A DNA stretch of 64,000 nt from CAWBJP01 sp963789165 (GTDB lineage Bacteria > Actinomycetota > Acidimicrobiia > IMCC26256 > BP-133): contig CAWBJP010000011.1 in assembly GCA_963789165.1 (NCBI GenBank), forward strand, positions 67,636 to 131,635, given 5' to 3'. Of this stretch, positions 37,940 to 47,232 are shown piece after piece (position 1 is the stretch's first letter; each line of letters begins with the position of its first letter). A program made the position numbers and the translations under genes. The notes under the pieces are model-generated. The model worked only from the letters and a program-made list of their open reading frames with translations. It was not told where the DNA came from and ran no database searches.

Positions 37940-40386
37940 CGGACCTGACTTTCCTGAGTCGGGTAAGGATCGGGAGAACCGGTGGCGGTGGCCGAGGCGA
38001 GGACCTCCCGGGCGGCCCGGCGCAGCGCGCTGCGGGTCAGGCCGTCGAGATCGTCGCCGGCCGGCGGGAGACTCCGGCGGGGGAGGGGGCGGGGCTCGGG
38101 CCGGAAGAGGCCGGGCCGCTCCGGCGGGGGCTGGAGGGGGACCCGGTAGCAGTCGAGACGGGACCAGGGATCGTCCCCCTGGCTCTCGACCTCGTGGAGG
38201 GCCCAGGTGAGGTCGGAGAGCGTGAAGGCCACCGGTCCCTCGTTGCGGCGCAGCCGGCGGGCCCGGCGGGTGAAGGCCTGGCGGGCTTCGGCGGTGCCTG
38301 TTCCGAAGGGCAGGCCGAGGACGAGCCAGGGGCTGGAGGCGGACACCCGGAGGGGAGGCGGGGGCGCGAGGGCCGCGGTGGGGTCGGCCATCTCGTGGAG
38401 GCGGGTCATGAGCTCGTCGAAGCACTCGAACAGGCCGCAGGCCGCGGCCTGGGTCCGGCCGATGGAGGCGCTGATCGTCCGCAACGCCCCCATGACCGCA
38501 TCGGGGGGCCGGCCCGTCTCGGCGTGGGAGCGGCGGTCGCCGGTGCCCCGGTACCAGACGGCCAGGGCCCGGCGGGTGGCCTCCAGGCGCAGGGGGAGGG
38601 AGTCCACCTCGAGGGCCAGCCGGGCCAGGGCGTCGGCCGCCGTGGTCTGGTCCCCGGCGCAGGCCGCCACCAATGACAGGTTGATCAGCAGCGCCGGGCG
38701 GGCCGGTCCCGGTGCGAAGTCTTGCGCCTCGGCCAGCAGGTAGGCGGCCGTCTTGGGGTCTCCCGCCTGCCAGGCGGCACAGGCGGCCACGTTGCGGGCC
38801 TCGACGGCCAGCTCAGCGGTGGGATCGGGGGCCCGAGGTCGGGACCTTCCGGGGTCGGCCGGGCTGGCCAGGTGGGTCAGGGCTTCCTCGGCGGTGGTCG
38901 CCGCCACCTCCCACTCCCCGGCCAGGAGCTGCTCCGTGGCCCGGCGTACCGACCACCAGGCGGCCAGCCGCCGGAGGGTGGGCGACGCCCCGGGCCCGGG
39001 AACGGCGAGGGACCCCAGGACCTCCCAGGTGGACGTGTCGGCGAGGGCTTCGGGGTCGATGTCGCCCGTCCGCCGCGATCGGGCCACGGCGCCGGCGACG
39101 GCCTGGAGAGGCTCGGGGAGCAGGGCTTCGAGGTCGACCAGGACCTCGGAGTCGCCGCCCCGCAGCCCGCAGAGGAGGGTGAGGACGCGGAGGTCGGGAT
39201 CGTCGGGGTCGGTGGGACGGCCGGCCAGGAAGTCCCGGCGGGCCCGCTCGAAGGGGTGCCCGGCCAGCTCGGAGTCCGTCAGCTCGCCGGGGGCGAGGCG
39301 GGCCCGGAGGTAGGGCGCCGACGGGTGGCCCTGGAGGAGGGCCGCCTCGAGGAGCTCGCGTCCCACGAGCCCGGCGTCAATGACGTCGTCGGCCACGCTC
39401 TCGCCGGCGGCGAGCACGGCGGCCGGGCGCACGGGCGCTGTGCCCCGGGCCCAGCACCCGTGAAGGACGGCGAAGCGCAGGGCGGCCGCCTCGTCGAGGC
39501 CGGCGGCGGCCTCGGCCGCCTCGGGGTCCTCCGAGCCGGCGGCGGCCAGGAGGCAGTCCAGGTGGGCGGTGGCGGCGGGGTCGAAGCGCAGGCCGGCAGC
39601 CGATTCGGGGACTGGGGCGCCCGCCGGTCGCCAGTCGGGGTCGTCGCCCGCGGCCCGGAGGAGTTCGGCCAGGGCATCGTCGGCGTAGCCCGCGAGGTGG
39701 GCCGCCACCAGGCGTGCTCCACCGGGTTCGGCCATGAGTCGAGCCCAGCCGGCGGCGATCACCGCCAGCTTGTCGGGATAGCCGGCCGGGGGCAGCGCCG
39801 CCAGCTGGGTCAGGACCCCGGCGGGGGAGCCCGTCCGGTGATGGTGCCAGAGGCGCAGCCAGGCGGTCTCCAGCGGAGACAGGCCGGCGTCGCTCAGCCC
39901 CTGGTCGTCGGCTTGATCAAGGGCGCAGGCGGCGTAGGCGCGCCGGGCGGCCGTCGAGAGCAGTAGTTCCCGGCTGCGCCCGACCAGCAGGTGGGCGTCC
40001 TCCGGCCGGGAGCGGGCGGCGACCGCCAGGCGGTAGGCGGGCGAGATGAGATCGGCCAGCGGATCGGTGCCCGGGTCGTGCAGCTGCTCAGCGGCGACTT
40101 CGACCATCCGGTCCCCACCGGCGCCGAGGAGCACGACCATGTCGCCGCGGGTGTCGACGGCGAGTCCGGTCCGGGTCCGCCACGCGGCGCGGTAGGAGAA
40201 GGTGCGGCCGATGGGGGACCGGCACTCGTCGGCCGCTGCGCTCAGCTCGGTGGCGCAGGACGGACAGCGGGACGCGCCCTCACCCGCGGTCACCGCACCG
40301 GCGGGATGCTGTCCGCAGGACCGGCAGAAGCCGGGCGTGAAGGTGGCCGTCTTCGACGAGGCGAGCGGGGCCGGCGCAGCGCACAT
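37936..40386 (-). CDS. zinc-ribbon / helical-repeat / J-like protein of the Hsp70 cassette
   Basis: An 816-residue protein starting with a zinc ribbon (C21xxC24 and C41xxC44). A long Ala/Leu-rich helical middle region (about 100–680) looks like TPR- or HEAT-type repeats (NVAACAAWQAGDPKTAAYLL, LLINLSLVAACAGDQTTAAD). Near residues 683–733, SPWLVLGLPFGTGTAEARQA then FTRRARRLRR resembles a DnaJ helix II–III region but the HPD motif is absent. A Pro-rich segment and a final helix (LTRSALRRAAREVLASAT) close the protein. It heads the set zinc-ribbon/J-like → coiled coil → Hsp70, all with 4-nt overlaps. I suggest a client-binding scaffold or co-chaperone. No named family is recognised. Confidence 0.68.
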   Translation of the reverse strand: MCAAPAPLASSKTATFTPGFCRSCGQHPAGAVTAGEGASRCPSCATELSAAADECRSPIGRTFSYRAAWRTRTGLAVDTRGDMVVLLGAGGDRMVEVAAEQLHDPGTDPLADLISPAYRLAVAARSRPEDAHLLVGRSRELLLSTAARRAYAACALDQADDQGLSDAGLSPLETAWLRLWHHHRTGSPAGVLTQLAALPPAGYPDKLAVIAAGWARLMAEPGGARLVAAHLAGYADDALAELLRAAGDDPDWRPAGAPVPESAAGLRFDPAATAHLDCLLAAAGSEDPEAAEAAAGLDEAAALRFAVLHGCWARGTAPVRPAAVLAAGESVADDVIDAGLVGRELLEAALLQGHPSAPYLRARLAPGELTDSELAGHPFERARRDFLAGRPTDPDDPDLRVLTLLCGLRGGDSEVLVDLEALLPEPLQAVAGAVARSRRTGDIDPEALADTSTWEVLGSLAVPGPGASPTLRRLAAWWSVRRATEQLLAGEWEVAATTAEEALTHLASPADPGRSRPRAPDPTAELAVEARNVAACAAWQAGDPKTAAYLLAEAQDFAPGPARPALLINLSLVAACAGDQTTAADALARLALEVDSLPLRLEATRRALAVWYRGTGDRRSHAETGRPPDAVMGALRTISASIGRTQAAACGLFECFDELMTRLHEMADPTAALAPPPPLRVSASSPWLVLGLPFGTGTAEARQAFTRRARRLRRNEGPVAFTLSDLTWALHEVESQGDDPWSRLDCYRVPLQPPPERPGLFRPEPRPLPRRSLPPAGDDLDGLTRSALRRAAREVLASATATGSPDPYPTQESQVR

Positions 40387-40550
40387 GGGTTGGGTTTCTT
40401 GTCCTTTTGACGGACGAGACGGGTGCTTCGTTCGTCTGGCCTATCGGTTCAGGCGAGCGGCCGGATTGCCCAAATCGGAGACGCGGGAGGTACGAAACAG
40501 GCCATATCTACTGGCCTCGAGGTTTCAGAGCCCGGGGACCCGCCGACCGC

Positions 40551-40580
40551 GGCTGTCCGCGGCTGTCCGCGGCCGTCCGC
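40551..40580. repeat. three 10-bp tandem repeats upstream of the His-repeat gene
   Basis: GGCTGTCCGC occurs at 40551–40560 and 40561–40570, and GGCCGTCCGC at 40571–40580. The 10-bp period equals one DNA turn. The repeats lie in the 248-b divergent intergenic region between the 816-aa gene and the His-repeat gene, 55 b before the latter's start, so they could be a protein-binding site. Confidence 0.7.
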
Positions 40581-40634
40581 AGCGGGGACTACCGTCATCA
40601 CCGAACGTCCTCCCCGAGACGAGGTGACGACCAC

Positions 40635-41033
40635 ATGGCCGAAGAGAACACACCGGCCGCCGGCGGCCACACGACCGACCACGACCGCACCGAATACCGC
40701 CACGTCGACGACCACGCCCAGGTGTCGAAGGAGCATCTGGCGGCGCACGAGGCGCTCCTCAACCGCCACGTCGAGGAGCACACCGCCCTTGCCGTCCGCC
40801 ACGTGGCCGAACACGAGACGGCGACCGAGGCTGGCCTGCCCCAGAAGACGATGCTCAGCACCCGCCATGCTGCCGAGCACGCCATCCTCGAGTTGAAGCA
40901 CGCGTCCCAGCTCGCCTGGATGGAAGGCCGTCACGCCCTCCAGCGCATCAACATGGACCGGCGCCACGCCATCGAGCTCGTGACCCAGGAGCGCCGCCAC
41001 GCCCAGGAGGACCGCCAGGCCCAGTCGGGCTGA
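40635..41033 (+). CDS. histidine-rich protein with 11-residue (hendecad) repeats
   Basis: A 132-residue, highly charged helical protein with no membrane segment. Histidines lie at 12, 23, 34, 45, 56, 78, 89, 100, 111 and 122, exactly 11 apart except that 67 is Gly; a second row falls at 16, 27, 38, 49, 60 and 82. The unit is roughly H-[VA]-x-[ED]-H followed by six residues, e.g. RHVEEHTALAV and RHVAEHETATE. Such hendecads form long helices or right-handed coiled coils; the two His rows would line one face and could bind metal or polyanions. The ATG at 40635 has GAGG about 12 nt upstream. It is divergent from the Hsp70-like set. Function unknown. Confidence 0.75.
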   Translation: MAEENTPAAGGHTTDHDRTEYRHVDDHAQVSKEHLAAHEALLNRHVEEHTALAVRHVAEHETATEAGLPQKTMLSTRHAAEHAILELKHASQLAWMEGRHALQRINMDRRHAIELVTQERRHAQEDRQAQSG

Positions 41034-41078
41034 CGACGCCGCAGGCCTTCCCTCCGACGGGCTCCACCGCCGCCGGGG

Positions 41079-42064
41079 TTACGCCAGCAGCGACGGCGGG
41101 CGGCTCCGCAGGATGGCTTCGGCCTCCTCGCAGACGCTCCGGAGAACGTCGGCCGCCGGCCGGACGGCGTGCACGAACCCGGCCCCCTGGCCGTAGAGCA
41201 CGTCGTCTTGGTCCGGGTCGGGTGGTGACTCGAAGGGATTGGTGCCGGGCGGGCGGGTGAATTCCTCCCGCCGGATGCGGAGTTCACCCTCGCGCTCGCT
41301 CCACTCGTCGGTGAAGCGGTTGCGGCGGACGCGCTCGCCGATGCCCGCCGGCCACGGCAGCCCGGAGACGATGTCGTAGGCCCGGGTGAACACGGTGTCG
41401 GACCCGTCGCTCTCCACGATCAGGTCCTTGTGGATGTCGTGCACCTCGACGGCCTCGGGCGTGGCCAGGAAGGCGGTGCCCAACCAGGCGCCGTCGGCGC
41501 CGGCGGTGAGGGCGGCGGCCAGCGTGCGACCGTCGGCGATCCCACCGGCGGCCAGGACGGGGACGTCGGGGTAGCGGGCCACCACGCCGGCCAGGAAGGG
41601 GAGCAGGCTCATGGTCCCGGTGTGGCCGCCGGCCTCGGTGCCCTGAGCCACGAGGATGTCGGCGCCGGCGTCAACAGCCAGAGCGGCGTCCTCGTAGTTC
41701 TGGACCTGGCACATGACCCGGGCACCGGCGGCCCGGGCCTGATCGAGCCAGGGCTTGGGGTCGCCGAAGGACAAGGCGACAACAGGGGGTGCGGTGGCCA
41801 GCGTGGCCTCGAACAGCGGGCCGAAGAAGGGGAGGAAGGCCGTGATGAACCCCACCGCGAAGGGCCGGTCGGTGGCGGCCCGGATGGCGGCGATCTCGGC
41901 CTGGATCCACTCGGGCCCCTTGGCCGGATGCACGCCCCCGAAGGAGCCCAGCCCCCCGGCCGCGGACACGGCGGCGGCCAACGTCCCGCCGCTGTGCAGC
42001 GCCATGGGGGCCGACATCACCGGGTGGTCAGGCCGAACATCTCGGTGAACCTGGTTCGCAGCAT
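41079..42064 (-). CDS. nitronate monooxygenase-like flavoprotein (one frame change at 5' end)
   Basis: An NPD/NMO-family TIM-barrel FMN enzyme: VMSAPMALHSGG near the start, then AGARVMCQVQNYEDA, ILVAQGTEAGGHTGTMSLLP (with the conserved His) and LAAGGIADGRTLAAALTAGA for FMN phosphate. These enzymes oxidise nitronates or reduce quinones with FMN. The ATG at 42064 gives MLRTRFTEMFGL, but one C missing near 42030 breaks the frame before THPVMSAPM; restoring it gives about 328 residues. TAGCGT lies 7 nt before the ATG, a leaderless-type start. It is divergent from the Phd antitoxin gene. Confidence 0.82.
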
Positions 42065-42071
42065 GAGACGA

Positions 42072-42077
42072 ACGCTA
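42072..42077 (-). promoter_or_regulatory. leaderless-type -10 box of the nitronate monooxygenase-like gene
   Basis: On the minus strand TAGCGT is followed by 7 nt and then the ATG at 42064, with no Shine–Dalgarno site between. Confidence 0.45.
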
Positions 42078-42124
42078 CCGAACCCCTCCGGCGGCCGTCC
42101 GGCCGGCCGTCAGCTCAAATCTGA

Positions 42125-42130
42125 TAATAT
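42125..42130 (+). promoter_or_regulatory. -10 box of the Phd/VapC-type operon, leaderless
   Basis: TAATAT is 6 nt upstream of the ATG at 42137, inside a rare AT-rich patch, and next to a TATGAT hexamer. The short distance implies a leaderless mRNA. Confidence 0.5.
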
Positions 42131-42136
42131 GATTCT

Positions 42137-42379
42137 ATGTCCGAAGTCAGCGCCACCGACGCGGCCCGGAAGTTCGCCGATCTGCTGGATGCCGTCGAGC
42201 ACCGCGGGGAGCGGTTCACCATCGTGAGGCGGGGCAGGGCGGTCGCCCATCTCGAACCGATCCGCGGCGGGAGCGGAGCCGGTGTCAAGGAGATCTTGAG
42301 ACGCCATCAGCGCGATCGGGATTGGGCAACGGAGCTCACCGCCCTTCGGGATCTCGTCGAGGTCGAGGAGCGCAACTGA
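42137..42379 (+). CDS. Phd/YefM-type antitoxin
   Basis: An 80-residue protein whose first half has the Phd fold: EVSATDAARKFADLLDAVEH then GERFTIVRRGRAVAHLEPI. The second half (GVKEILRRHQRDRDWATELT) is the toxin-binding helix. It should repress its own promoter and neutralise the PIN toxin encoded directly after it. The ATG at 42137 is leaderless. Its TGA overlaps a CTG that is the best start for the toxin (CTGA). Confidence 0.9.
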   Translation: MSEVSATDAARKFADLLDAVEHRGERFTIVRRGRAVAHLEPIRGGSGAGVKEILRRHQRDRDWATELTALRDLVEVEERN

Positions 42380-42775
42380 CACGGCTCCTGTTCGATACGA
42401 CGTTCCTGATCGACGCCGAACGTTCCGGTGGCGATCTGGATGTGGTCATCGCTGATGATGACGACGTCGCCATCGCCGCCATCACCGTCGCCGAACTCCG
42501 GGTTGGTGTCGAGTTGGCGACCGGCAAGAGGCAGACAGCTCGTAGGGCCTTTCTTGATGACATGATCCTTCATGTTCCGGTGCTGGCATTATGACCTCGA
42601 TGTCGCCGAGGCTCATGCCCACCTGCTGGTTGCCGTTCGTCATCAAGGCGCTCCGAGAGGCGCGCACGATCTGATCATCGCGGCGACCGCCCGAGCGTCC
42701 GGGAGGACGGTGGTGACGGCCGACTCCCGCGCCTTCCAGAACCTTCCGGGCGTCGACGTCCGCGGCCCAAGGTGA
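42376..42775 (+). CDS. VapC-type PIN toxin (CTG start, one frame change)
   Basis: A PIN-domain ribonuclease: LLFDTTFLIDAERS has the first Asp, AITVAELRVGVELATG the conserved Glu, and in a second frame GAHDLIIAATARASGRTVVT and ADSRAFQNL carry the last acidic residues. The frames join if one G near 42588 is removed (VPVLHYDLDVAEAHA). There is no ATG, GTG or TTG at the 5' end; a CTG at 42376 overlaps the antitoxin stop by 4 nt and gives LTRLLFDTT. Restored length is about 132 residues, typical for VapC. It likely cleaves tRNA or other RNA when free. Confidence 0.8.
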
Positions 42776-42800
42776 CATCGGGCGCACCTGACGGACGGTT

Positions 42801-43353
42801 TCACCGCCGGGCCCGGTAAAGGTCGCGCAGGAGGGCGATCTCGGCCAGGTGGTGGATGGCCTCCCGGTGGATGTGGAGGACCAACGCGGCGTACGGATAG
42901 GCCGCGAAGGGACCCTCGGCCTCGCCGACGGGCTCGGCCAGGGCCGCCTCGTCGAGGCCTCGCACGCCCTGGATCCAGGTGGCGTAGCACGTCGTCCAGC
43001 CGGGCCAGCGCCGATGCGGCGTCTCCGGGCCAGTCGACGGTGAGGTAGTCCATCGGCGGTCCGTCGAAGTGGGACGCGTTGCGGATGCCGAAGACGCCGA
43101 CGATCAGGTGGCCGAGGCGCCAGGCGATGGTGGTGACCGGCGCCGGCACCGGCTCCGGATGCTCGAAGTCGGCCACGAGGTCGCCGCCGCCGGCGGCCAG
43201 GGCCGTGCGGGCCTCGGCCCGGGGCCGGATGTTCCAGGCCCCGGGGGCAGGCTCCCAGAAGTACTCGTCGTCGGTCAGCCCATCGAGGCGGGGGCGCGCC
43301 TGGTGGTCCCAGTGGAAGGTCAGCTGGTCCAGCAGCAGAGAGGTCCAGTCCAT
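42801..43353 (-). CDS. DinB-family protein (one frame change)
   Basis: A four-helix DinB-type protein. MDWTSLLLDQLTFHWDHQ starts it, TTIAWRLGHLIVGVFGIRNA carries the first metal His, and in a second frame ALVLHIHREAIHHLAEIALL has the paired histidines near the C-terminus. The frames join around 42990 (VL then YATWIQGVRGLDEAALAE). Restored length is about 184 residues with a stop at 42801. DinB/YfiT proteins are metal-dependent thiol transferases or hydrolases; mycothiol-dependent forms are common in actinobacteria. It is convergent with the VapC toxin gene. Confidence 0.8.
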
Positions 43354-43559
43354 GCCGCGGTTCTACCCCACCCTGGCCGCTCGCCCCCGGTGGCCATCTG
43401 GTCCCGGCCGGTGATATTGGCAACTTTGCGTGGTTTGCCGGTTTCGGAGCGTGGGTATACCGGCCGTCGCACGGCACCGGACTGTGCCGAGCGGGCGACC
43501 ATCTGAACCCTCCCCGTCACCCGGGACGCTCACCCCTTCGAAACCACGGAGGCCGTCTC

Positions 43560-44903
43560 GTGCGCCAATCGACCGACATGGCCATGGGCCGGCTGCTGGG
43601 CGCCGCCGCCGTCCTGGGTTGCGCCCTGGCGCTGCTGTGGTCGCTGGGCCTGGCCACGCCCGTGTACGTGTCGAAGGCTGAGGTCCTGGTGCAGCCGGTG
43701 GTCTCGCTGGCTTTCGAGGAGGCGGGCAGCGGGGAAGGCGTCAACGCCGGCCACGAACGGGAGCTCGTCCGCTCCGACGGCGTGGCCGACCTGGTGAGGA
43801 AGCGTCTGGGAACGACCGCTTCGCGCGCTCAGCTCCAAAGCCGGGTGGGTGTGACCGTGGTGGGGAGCACCCGGATCCTCGACCTCACGTACCGGGCCCC
43901 GTCAGCGTTGGAGGCCCAGCGGGGCGCCGAGGCCTACGCCGCCTCCTACCTGGAGCTCAAGCGCCGGCAGGTGGAGGCGGTGCAGGAGCAGCGGAAGGAC
44001 GCCATCCACTCCGCCCTCGAACCCATCGAAGATGACGCCTCCACGGCCCGGCGCCGCTTGGGCACGGTGGGGCCCGCCACGGGCGAGGGCCTCGCCGCCC
44101 AGGCTCAGGTCGACGACCTCGCCCAGCAGGCCGCGCCCTACCACCAGAATCTGGCTCAGAACGCCATCGTGAACCCCGCCGACGTCGGATCGGTCGTGAG
44201 CCCGGCGAGCCTTCCCGGCCGGCCCGTCCGGCCCCGACCGCTGCTCGACGGCCTCATCGGAGCCGTCGTCGGATTGGCGGCCGGGGCGGCGTTCATCTCC
44301 GGCCGGGCCCGGATCGACCGTCGCCTGGTCGGGCGGGCGGATCTGGAGGAGCACCTCAGAGCGCCGGTGCTGGCCACCGTGCCCCGGGTGCGCCGCCGCC
44401 GGGGGGCACCTCTCATCACCGTGGAGCAACCCGACAGCCGCGCCTCGGACGCCTACCGGGCGCTGCGGATCCGCATGCTGGCGGTGGCCGCGAGGCAGCC
44501 GCTCAGGACCGTCCTGGTGGCCAGTCCCGCGGGGGACAACGGCACGACGGCGGTGGCCGCCAACCTGGCTGCGTCCCTGACCCAGGCGGGCAAAGAGGTT
44601 GCCCTCATCTCGGCCGGTCCGGACTCCGAGGCCGCCGGCGGGCTTCCCCCCGATGAGGTGCGGGACCTGCTGGCCCGACGGGGCGAAGGGACCGACTTCG
44701 TGGTGGTGGACGCCCCTCCCGTGCTCGACACCGCCGAGTGCCTGGCTCTGGCGGCGCTGGTGGACGGCGTCCTGGTGGTGGCGGGGGCCCGCAGCTCCAC
44801 CCGGGACGACGTGGCCCTGGCCCGCCAACAGCTCGACGAGGTCGGCGCCGAGGTGGTCGGGGGCGTGCTGTCCAACGCCCGCACCCCCGGGCCGATCTAT
44901 TGA
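43560..44903 (+). CDS. Wzz/BY-kinase-like polysaccharide co-polymerase with dead P-loop
   Basis: A 447-residue protein. The N-terminal Wzz part has one helix (LLGAAAVLGCALALLWSL), a periplasm-type domain with coiled segments, and a second helix (LLDGLIGAVVGLAAGAAF). The C-terminal part follows the tyrosine-autokinase ATPase: SDAYRALRIRMLAVA, VLVASPAGDNGTTAVAANLA and FVVVDAPPVLDTAECLAL. The Walker A Lys is missing (GDNGTT in place of GxGKST), and the A' motif reads VALISAGPDSE, also without the usual acidic residues. No C-terminal Tyr cluster is present, so it is probably not a kinase but may still set glycan length. GTG at 43560. Confidence 0.8.
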   Translation: MRQSTDMAMGRLLGAAAVLGCALALLWSLGLATPVYVSKAEVLVQPVVSLAFEEAGSGEGVNAGHERELVRSDGVADLVRKRLGTTASRAQLQSRVGVTVVGSTRILDLTYRAPSALEAQRGAEAYAASYLELKRRQVEAVQEQRKDAIHSALEPIEDDASTARRRLGTVGPATGEGLAAQAQVDDLAQQAAPYHQNLAQNAIVNPADVGSVVSPASLPGRPVRPRPLLDGLIGAVVGLAAGAAFISGRARIDRRLVGRADLEEHLRAPVLATVPRVRRRRGAPLITVEQPDSRASDAYRALRIRMLAVAARQPLRTVLVASPAGDNGTTAVAANLAASLTQAGKEVALISAGPDSEAAGGLPPDEVRDLLARRGEGTDFVVVDAPPVLDTAECLALAALVDGVLVVAGARSSTRDDVALARQQLDEVGAEVVGGVLSNARTPGPIY

Positions 44904-45016
44904 CCGTCCGCCGGACTCCGTACCCCCCGATCCTCCCCCCAGACGGTGAATACCGATCCGCGGCCAGGCTCTAGGGTGAGGACCGCGATGAATCAGGTGA
45001 CACAGAGGAGGAAGGC

Positions 45017-46047
<1,031 letters not shown>

Positions 46048-46048
<1 letters not shown>

Positions 46049-47232
46049 TGGGGCTACTGCCAGTCCTGGAGGACCTGACCCTGAAGGAAGGGACCCGGGT
46101 CCTCCTGAGGGCCGACTTCAACGTGCCGCTTTCCGGAGACGGCCAGATCGATGACGACATGCGCATCCGTGCCGCCCTCCCCACGATCGCGTGGTTGCGG
46201 GCGCAGGGAGCGGCTGTGGTGGCGTGCTCCCACATGGGCCGGCCCAAGGGTGCGCCCGACCCGCGGTACTCGCTCGCTCCGGTGGCGCAGCGTCTGGGTG
46301 AACTGCTCGGCATCGAGGTGGCGCTGGCCCCCGAGGTCGTGGGCCCGGAAGCGACGGCCATGGCCGAAGCGCTCGGGCCGGGCGATGTTCTGGTCCTCGA
46401 GAACCTGCGCTTCCATCCCGGGGAGACCACGGGCGACGACGACCTGGCCGCCGCCCTGGCCGCCCTGGCCGATGCCTACGTCAACGACGCCTTCGGTGCC
46501 GCCCACCGGGCCCACGCCTCGGTGGTGGGGCCGCCCCGGCACCTGCCCTCCGCCGCCGGCCGGCTGGTGACGAAGGAGGTTGAGGCCCTGGGCCACCTCC
46601 TGGAGGACCCGGCCCGGCCCTTCAGCGCCATCCTGGGCGGGGTCAAGGTGTCGGACAAGATCGGCGTGATCGACTCGCTGCTGGGCCGTTGCGACCGCCT
46701 GCTGGTGGGCGGCGCGATGGCCTCCACCTTCCTGGCCGCCCGCGGCTATGGCACCGGCGACAGCCTGGTGGAAGCCGACCAGATCGACGAGTGTGAGGAC
46801 CGCCTGGCCACCGGCAAGGTGGGCGTTCCCACCGACGTGGTCATCGCCACCGAGATGGCGGAGGACGCCGAGACGCAGGTCGTGGCGGCCGACGCCATCC
46901 CCGACGGATGGCGTGTCCTCGACATCGGGCCGGAGTCGGCCGCCGCCTATGCCGCCGAAGTGGCCGCGTCCAACACCGTGTTCTGGAACGGGCCCATGGG
47001 CGTCTTCGAGATGGCCCCCTTCGCCGCCGGCACCCGGGCCGTGGCCGAGGCGGTGGCCGCCTGCGACGGCTACACGGTGGTGGGCGGGGGCGACTCGGCG
47101 GCGGCGATGGCCCGCTTCGGGCTGGACAAGGAGGTCGGGCACCTCTCGACCGGGGGCGGGGCGTCGCTCGAATACCTGGAGGCCGGTGATCTGCCGGGCC
47201 TGGCGGCGTTGAGAGAAGGGAAGGGCCAGTAG
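46048..47232 (+). CDS. pgk: phosphoglycerate kinase
   Basis: Pgk makes ATP and 3-phosphoglycerate from 1,3-bisphosphoglycerate. The 394-residue product has VLLRADFNVPLSG and ACSHMGRPKGAPDPRYSL (substrate loop), YVNDAFGAAHRAHAS, FSAILGGVKVSDKIGVID and the nucleotide-side VVGGGDSAAAMARFG with STGGGASLEYLE. GTG at 46048 overlaps the gap stop by one base. tpiA begins on the base after its stop, so the three genes are tightly coupled. Confidence 0.97.
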
